From assembly GCA_020747065.1 (NCBI GenBank), contig JAGMVK010000020.1, positions 682,001-746,000 of the forward strand: DNA of 64,000 nt, in the 5' to 3' direction. Each line of letters opens with the position of its first letter. The first letter of the stretch is position 1. The translations under genes were made by a program, and so were the position numbers. The notes under the pieces were generated by a model, which saw nothing but the letters and a program-made list of their open reading frames with translations, did not search any database and was not told the origin of the DNA. This DNA is from Cadophora sp. MPI-SDFR-AT-0126. Lineage: Eukaryota; Ascomycota; Leotiomycetes; Helotiales; Ploettnerulaceae. Positions 57,812 through 64,000 of this stretch are shown here, piece after piece.

Positions 57812-60800
57812 TTAGTTCTTGCTGTACTTGCCACTGTTGAAGCGTTCGAACAAGCTAATCTTACCGCCGCCTCCCATGGAGCTAGGAGCCACAGACCATG
57901 ATCTTGAACTGTTGGCAACAGAAAATTTTGAGCCGCGTGGACCAGATGGTGGACCCAAATCCTCACCGAAAGAGGTTTCGTTGCCTGTTGGGCTGGTGTC
58001 GATCAGGTGTGCAGCAGGAGTCACGAACTGGCTGAGGCGAGAGCGAGAAGAGTTGCTAGTTTCAGCGTAAGCGAGCAACGTACCGAAAGCTGCGTCAAGT
58101 AAGGGAACAGCGGCCTCGGACGCAGAAATGCTCTGGGCTTGGTCCGGCGTGATCTGGACGGGAATGATTGGATGATTGATGCGGCGGGGAGGGGCGATGT
58201 TTCCAAACTTGTCAGTGCATCTGTTCCGCATCTCCAACTCTTCAATGTAATCCTGACTCTTCATAGTTACAAAGCGCCGTTGACCCTGATAGAACCAGTC
58301 TTCGTGCTCTTTCAACTTAGCTGCGGCTAGCTCTTCGCCAGTGAGTGGTGTGGCCTCTCCAATGAGCTTTCGATTCTCCTCAGAGATAGGTTTCCACTTG
58401 TGGTTGAAGTCAGGCGGAAGACCATTAGGATAGTACTTCAACATGGCTTCCTGGGCAGGAAGAGTGTCGTAGATTCCCGTTGACGGATAACTTCGGTTCT
58501 CGATCAACAATGGTGGTCCTCCACCCATTGACCCAGCATTGACATAGTTCGAACTTGCGGTTATTGTCACACTAATGGGTATCGCTAGCTTAGACTTGGC
58601 ACCATCATTTGCGGGTTCAGCTCGTTGACATGGCTGAGGTTTTGACTGCGAAGCTCCAGTCTGGCTTATACCTGGAGGGAATGATCGTTGGCGTGGGGGG
58701 CCTGCAGTTAATGGCTGAGGGTATCCTGGTGGGCGAGGAAGTATGAAAGGTTGCGGAGAAACCGCGCCGTCGAAAGCGGCCAACAGCGGATTTGCTTGCG
58801 GCGTAGCCAGACCAGGTGGTGGGAATTGATAATTGCGATTCAGCTCACCAGCACCATCGGTATCCATGTTTGTGATCAACTTCTCGAAGGCGAGTTCGTC
58901 TGCGGAAGCAGTATTCTTCTGGTCTCGAACAGCAATATCATATGGGGTCAGACTAAGTGGGCCATTGACAGGTTTTCCCTTGACAGACAACTCTGCTAGT
59001 CTAGTACGACAAGCTTCTTGTATTGGATTGTCGAATTTTGAGAGTCGTTGGAGAGTCTGCATCTTATCCATTCCTTGTAGGGAGCCTTGATAGCTGTTCG
59101 AGCAGCGCCTAGCATCTTCATCGAGTAGTTCTGGAAGCATAAAGTCAACGAGAAGTTCAAAATTGAAAAGATATGACGCTCTATAAGGATCGTGGGAGAG
59201 CTGACCTTTGACAGAGTATGGGTTCCGATTCTCATCACCACCAGTCGTAACCTTGAAGAGAGGCTTGGATCCTCTATCATATGACGAACTATCGTAGGAT
59301 GACTTGTTCTGGTTGTTCTGGATGTTGAGCTGTTGTGCTAGGGCCTTCTCTTCCCGCTCCGTAAATTCTCGTAAGCCGCCGCCGTCTCTACCATAACCAG
59401 ACTGGCTATAATCGGCAGATGGCTCCGCCATATTTCCCGACACAGATCTAGACACCGTAGAACCCGAGGATTGGCTTCCGACAGACGAGGGCATATTGTT
59501 GCTGGGATTGCGACCCAATTGCTGGGCATACTGCATAGAATTGGACATATTGAGGGGAGGAGGAGGACCACGTTGTTGACCATAGAATCCGCCATCAAAC
59601 TGTCGTGACTGCATCATAGATAATGGTACAGGTCGGCGATTAGCACCCTCTCGCTGAATTCGATTTGGGGCACTGAATTGAGGTACTGCGGAAGGGTCGA
59701 CACGGGAGCCAACAGTAGTATATGCGACTGGCTTAGGGTCCAGGGGAACTGGCTCCGGTGACGAGGTGAGTGAAGGGCCCTTGGGCATCTCGGGATCCCA
59801 ATCGACGGAATCAAACACGTCGTCGAAGGTGACATCCTGTCCCTTGTTTGCAACCATGCTTGCGTTCAATCGGGCAAGAACGGCTTCGGTACGGTCTTTT
59901 GTGGATTGAGTATCTGATCGATCGAGGTCATCAAAGGCGCTCCAATCGTCTTGGGACAATGCAGGCTGCGTTTGGAAGGGCTGGAATCCACCTTGGGCAA
60001 CACGAGGTGTAGGGTCGTTGTCAAGGTACTCGGAGCTTGCAAAAGACGATGAAGAGTCGTAACCAGCCTGGGTAGGTGTTGCGTAGTATCCAGGTGGATA
60101 GCCTTGGTCGGAGGGACAATTGGAATCTTCAAAGGCGCTGTAGAAAAGAGGAGTCCGAACCTCGAAAGAAAGGCGGTGTCGTTTGTCGAATTCACTTTCA
60201 GAGTCAATGGCACCGGAGTCTGAGTCCTCCTCAAAAATGGCCTTGGCCTTCCCCTTGTGACCCAATGTCGCGATGTGTTCGCGTGACAATGAATGCGTGG
60301 TTACAGGCTCGCTGTCGGTGGTGGATGGGCGCTCGAGGGACGAGAGAGGAGGAGATTGGGACGCGATGTAAGTCAATAGAGGGGTGCTGGCTCGGGTAGG
60401 CGCGCTTGATGTGGGGTTGCTCGTAGCCTCGTCTTCAGCCTCGTTATCAGCAGATACCGAGCCCGAGAGATCGAGTCGCTGCCACTTTGAAGCCTTCTTT
60501 TTCTTCTTGAGGATCACTCTGGCCGGACCAAAGGTTTCTGGAACGGGTGCAACAGACATGCTGTCACTGTTCTCGTCGGATACGAAGCGTGTGCGGGAGG
60601 TGGAGGTCGTGTGGTGTGAGCCAGTAGCCATGGTTGCTTCAGCGAAGGTGCGAGGGCGAGAATCTGATTGTGTATGCGAAGTAAAGGTATCGAGTTTGCT
60701 TGAGATTGCAAGGCCGATGTCTATCTCGTCTTGGAGGGATTGTTTGCGTACGAAGGGTTCGGGTTCTGAGTCGCCGTAAGGGAGGTCGTCCTCGGAAGGT

Positions 60801-61008
60801 GGAGAGATGATGTTGATGTGCGAGTGCGCTTCGCTTTTCCTACAAGAAGTTCGAAAGGGGTCTACAAACCTCAAGCCAGCTAATAAAAAGATAGAATGTC
60901 AACAAAACAGAGTTTGTACGAATGAAAAAGAAAGTAGCAGGGAAGGCGCGCTTTGGCAGGGTGGGGAGCAAACTCACAAACAAACACGCCTTGCTGCTTC
61001 CCTACCAT
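57812..61008 (-). CDS. Large, mostly disordered protein of unknown function
   Basis: 1032 residues from two exons (60978-61008 and 57812-60879). The 31-nt first exon gives MVGKQQGVFV; the long second exon starts SGLRFVDPF. I do not recognise it. The N-terminal ~550 residues are rich in Ser, Pro, Thr and acidic residues, with Gln/Asn-rich stretches near 420-520 (MQYAQQLGRNPSNNMPSS), and look disordered. Conserved-looking blocks come later: KPLFKVTTGGDENRNPYSVKG, a segment around ELLVDFMLPELLDEDARRC, and toward the end YYPNGLPPDFNHKWKPIS followed by the charged stretch KLKEHEDWFYQGQRRF. This pattern fits a conserved fungal RNA-binding or regulatory scaffold, but no named domain is visible. Confidence 0.8.
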
Positions 61009-64000
61009 TGCGCAGGGAGCAAAGCGACAAAGTGAATATGGCAATTGAATAGCGGCAAGGCCCAATTGAAGGAAGATTCTTAAGTATGGTTAGTTCACAG
61101 TTATGCCGATAGTTGTACTTTGAAGTCAGCGACGAGGGGCGCACTAGAATTCATGTGATATCGCAGTACTCTCAGGGCGATGTGATTGATAGAGCATCGA
61201 TAAAGACGATGACATAACAAAGCGAATTGACTATGGCAACGAGGAAGTGCGGACGCTGGTAGATCTGAGTAAAGGTAACGCGTTCTGTTTATGGCTTTGT
61301 AAACAAACGGCGTTGACGAGAACGGGATAGGGGTTGGAGCTACAACGGGTAGGGCACTGACCTGACTACAACCCTTTCAACATAAGGCTAAGACAGAGTA
61401 GTAAGAGATCGACTCTTTCTGTGCAATGTCGTGTAGAGTGATGTTCCTTGGTAGCAGCACTTACATTTGGATCTTTCCGTTGCGTAAATGTTGAAGATGC
61501 AGCAGAGGACCAGCCATGTGTAAATCTGCTAAGTTCCTATGATTGATGTCGGATATGCGTGCAGCTTCTATGTAACAAACAAACATCATCTAGTGGGAAG
61601 ATATCGTACGAATCTATTGTGGCAGAATCTACATCACGAGTAGTTCCCTCAGTCTCCAATGTGCGGCTCCATGACCCTGGAAAAACAGTCATTCTGGCAG
61701 CTGTGGCGCCCACATGGTCTCCAACAACTCTAAGCCAATCATCTTGCTTCTTGTGAGGGCGTTGGCTGCTATCGAGGGCTGACTATTAAGCGGGCCCAAG
61801 ATGTGGCAGATATACAAACAGCCTTTCATGTAGGGATCGAGTACAAAGACATTTATCTACCTTTGGCCTGGCTTTGGATAGAGGCTGGACCAAAGAAAAT
61901 GGTGAAATGGCATCTTCCATTTCAAGCCTACTAGGCACGGCTACGGATTGCAGATTCGATGCGCCTGACATATTCTTTGGAGAACGGCATCCAGTAAGTA
62001 AGAGGTTTCAGAACTTCCTGGAGCAGCCGAGTACCCCTCTCCATGGAAGCCATGCAAGACTAACATCAAGGAACCAGACGGATCAAGAAATCGTAATGTA
62101 TGGCATAGATATTCAGAACAAATGTCAGAGTAAATTACAAGCGACGGATATGGCAAAAGAATCGCAGAAATTACATACCCATGTTGTCTTGTGGCGTCAC
62201 ATGCTGTTGTGGAGATTCGCGGCTTCACTTGGTTGCCAAGACAAGAGACCAAGTCCTATTCTTGTGCACCAGGGGTAAGGTGGTAAGGAAGTGAAATGTC
62301 GGGCGTCGTCCTTCTGCTTGTGATGGCTGGCGGAGAAGATTTTGTTTGAGTGATGTCGTTCAAGTAAGGCCAAGGATTAATTATCCTATGAAGCCCGCGG
62401 ATATGTCAGCACGCTTCAAAGACACTGAAACCTCCCTAAACTTCCGACATCTTCCCCCATCTCAAAACATCATCAATCCCGGAACACAGCCTCGGTTCCA
62501 CAATCAGTTGATTCAGCTGTACAGGTATCTTATCTCTCTTTTTCGCAATCCGGTGTTCTGCGATCTTAAGCGGCAAGTTTAAGATCAGCTTTCAGTTGCA
62601 TTCTATTCTTGTCTCTCTTTCACGTTGCCTTCATACTTGTTCGAGGCTTCAGACTTCACTCGTAAGAGGCAATCAGCACCAACCTGACGCACAGAAGATC
62701 CGGGGAAGTCCTGCCCTGTTTTCACCCCCCGGCCATTCATTCGAGACCCAGCATCGACACCACAAGTGCAAACTCTAATCTGTAAATCTAACTCGGAAAT
62801 GCAGCCTCCCGGACTGACAAAAGCAGGTACCATGCAGCCATGTACGAGGAAGCTTCTCGTTCAGAAAATAAGCTTAATGTCTAATGTCATCGGCAGTTGG
62901 GCTCGAAAAGCTCCTCACTCTTTGTGCCGGTCAAATCATAACTCTCTTCAATCCTTCAGGAACAGCAATCTTCAGGAATAGCCTCATCCGAGAGGCCCTA
63001 ACATCGAACATAGATTCCACCTCTCAAGACCCCTCAATTGAAGCCTCGAACCCGGGCAATTAAGACCCGTCCAATCTGACAGCCTTCACTCACGGGTCTT
63101 TGACTCGACCAAAATAGTTTCCTATCTGCCATCTGTCTGTTCGTTGAGTCAAAGCATCGCTTTTCCCGGGTCGATCCATCCCGCCGTCTGTCGTTTCTAC
63201 TATCTGATCAAAGCACCGGCACGCAGACCCAGCACAACACACCCAAACGAGGACACAACGTTATCTCAAAGTCCCTCATTTTATCCGCCTTACGAAACAA
63301 TAGCAGCGCTATCTCGACCCATCTCATGTTTCACAAGTCACGTTTTCCGACGTCGGTGGAATCCCGGCCTGCTCGATTCGCTGCAAGTTGGTGTTTCAAA
63401 CGCCAAGCTGCCTCGGCGTTGTCACAACCCCGCTGCTCTGACCACATCCAAACAACCAGACACGGATGGCAAGCCATCCAATGGATTCGGACCAGGTACT
63501 GGATTGCGAGCGATTGATGGGTGATGGGCCGGGAGAATATTTTCTCGGAATTCAAGATGTATCGTTGTGAAAAGTCTGATTGGACATCAGTTTGGCGGCA
63601 CGCCATGTTGATGCGTGTTTGACAAGATAGTGGTGGAGACGAGGTACAATAGCTCGGCTGCTGCAGCACGGGTACCTGTCTGGAACGAGGCTTGACACTT
63701 GATCTTCCGGGATCCCCAGATGTTTTGGGATGGATGCTCCTTTGGCTCCTGCAAAGTAGATCATTATGGAGGTATATCTACCTCGCGATCCCTCAGCCTA
63801 AGTTTCCTCGCCACCCTCGTACTTTCGTCAGGCCTCGAAGGTCCCGGTCCAGGTCGACCAAAGGTTTGAAGTCTAATATTTTTAATCACCTTGGCTATGG
63901 GGGTTCGGGGAGTTCTTCGGCAGAGGGGGAAATGGTCGCTGTGGGAACGTGATGATGAAGATGGGGATGGGATTGAAGATGCCTCTGATCTCGAAGACAC
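61009..64000. other. Intergenic region to the right edge
   Basis: About 3 kb with no convincing gene. Its left end is the promoter/5' UTR of the large protein gene. Frames at 61874-62278 and 63144-63524 lack motifs and overlap open opposite-strand frames. A minus-strand Ser/Pro/Arg-rich frame (63764-64000) reaches the window edge and could be the end of a neighbouring gene, but cannot be judged. Confidence 0.4.

Noticed and set aside
63764..64000. Ser/Arg-rich minus-strand frame at the right edge
   Set aside because: It is cut by the window end and has only compositional bias, so it cannot be judged as a gene.
1..64000. CRISPR arrays, bacterial operons, ribosome binding sites and tRNA genes
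   Set aside because: The sequence is fungal nuclear DNA; no CRISPR-like spaced repeats were seen, and I found no stretch I could fold into a tRNA by eye.

Overview
This window is chromosomal DNA from a filamentous ascomycete. Genes carry short GT..AG introns of about 45-105 nt, an isolated 5S rRNA gene is present, and the old transposons show the AT-rich C-to-T/G-to-A decay expected of repeat-induced point mutation (RIP). The gene set is typical of Pezizomycotina: a highly reducing polyketide synthase, P450s, a NACHT protein and a secreted pectate lyase. I cannot name the species.

Layout. (1) 1-16,122: a gene fragment at the left edge is split in frame by a decayed pogo-like transposon. After AT-rich relics comes a three-deep nest: a second copy of that pogo-like element (4803-16120), split by an LTR retrotransposon with 217-bp LTRs and a 5-bp target duplication (5717-15196), itself split by an intact pogo transposon with a full transposase (7621-9479). 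(2) About 16,300-42,400: a biosynthetic gene cluster. It holds a cis-aconitate decarboxylase-like MmgE/PrpD protein, a citrate synthase-like protein ending in SKL, a 2-methylcitrate dehydratase (PrpD), a P450, a possible regulator relic, an FSH1-type serine hydrolase, a dienoyl-CoA isomerase-like crotonase, a highly reducing PKS (KS-AT-DH-MT-ER-KR-ACP), a 2-oxoglutarate/Fe(II) oxygenase and an MFS carboxylate-type transporter. (3) 42,400-64,000: mostly ordinary genes. These are a cysteine dioxygenase with an altered metal site, a pectate lyase, a HeLo-like domain protein next to a NACHT/ankyrin protein, a second P450, a 5S rRNA gene and a large disordered protein.

How the cluster should work (inference). 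The PKS builds a reduced acyl chain, the hydrolase releases it, and the activated chain is condensed with oxaloacetate by the citrate synthase homologue. The PrpD protein dehydrates the alkylcitrate to an alkylaconitate, and the CAD-like protein decarboxylates that to an alkylitaconate. The P450 and 2OG oxygenase then oxidise or lactonise it, and the MFS protein exports it. This logic is known from sporothriolide (which uses a fatty acid synthase) and in part from maleidrides. No KSI-like or PEBP-like dimerising gene was seen, so a monomeric alkylitaconate-type product is expected. The PKS has an apparent one-base frameshift in the AT domain and the 2OG oxygenase has a stop codon at an exon-intron junction, so the locus may be decaying or the assembly may hold errors.

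All exon boundaries were worked out by eye from reading frame, splice signals and family conservation. No database search was run.
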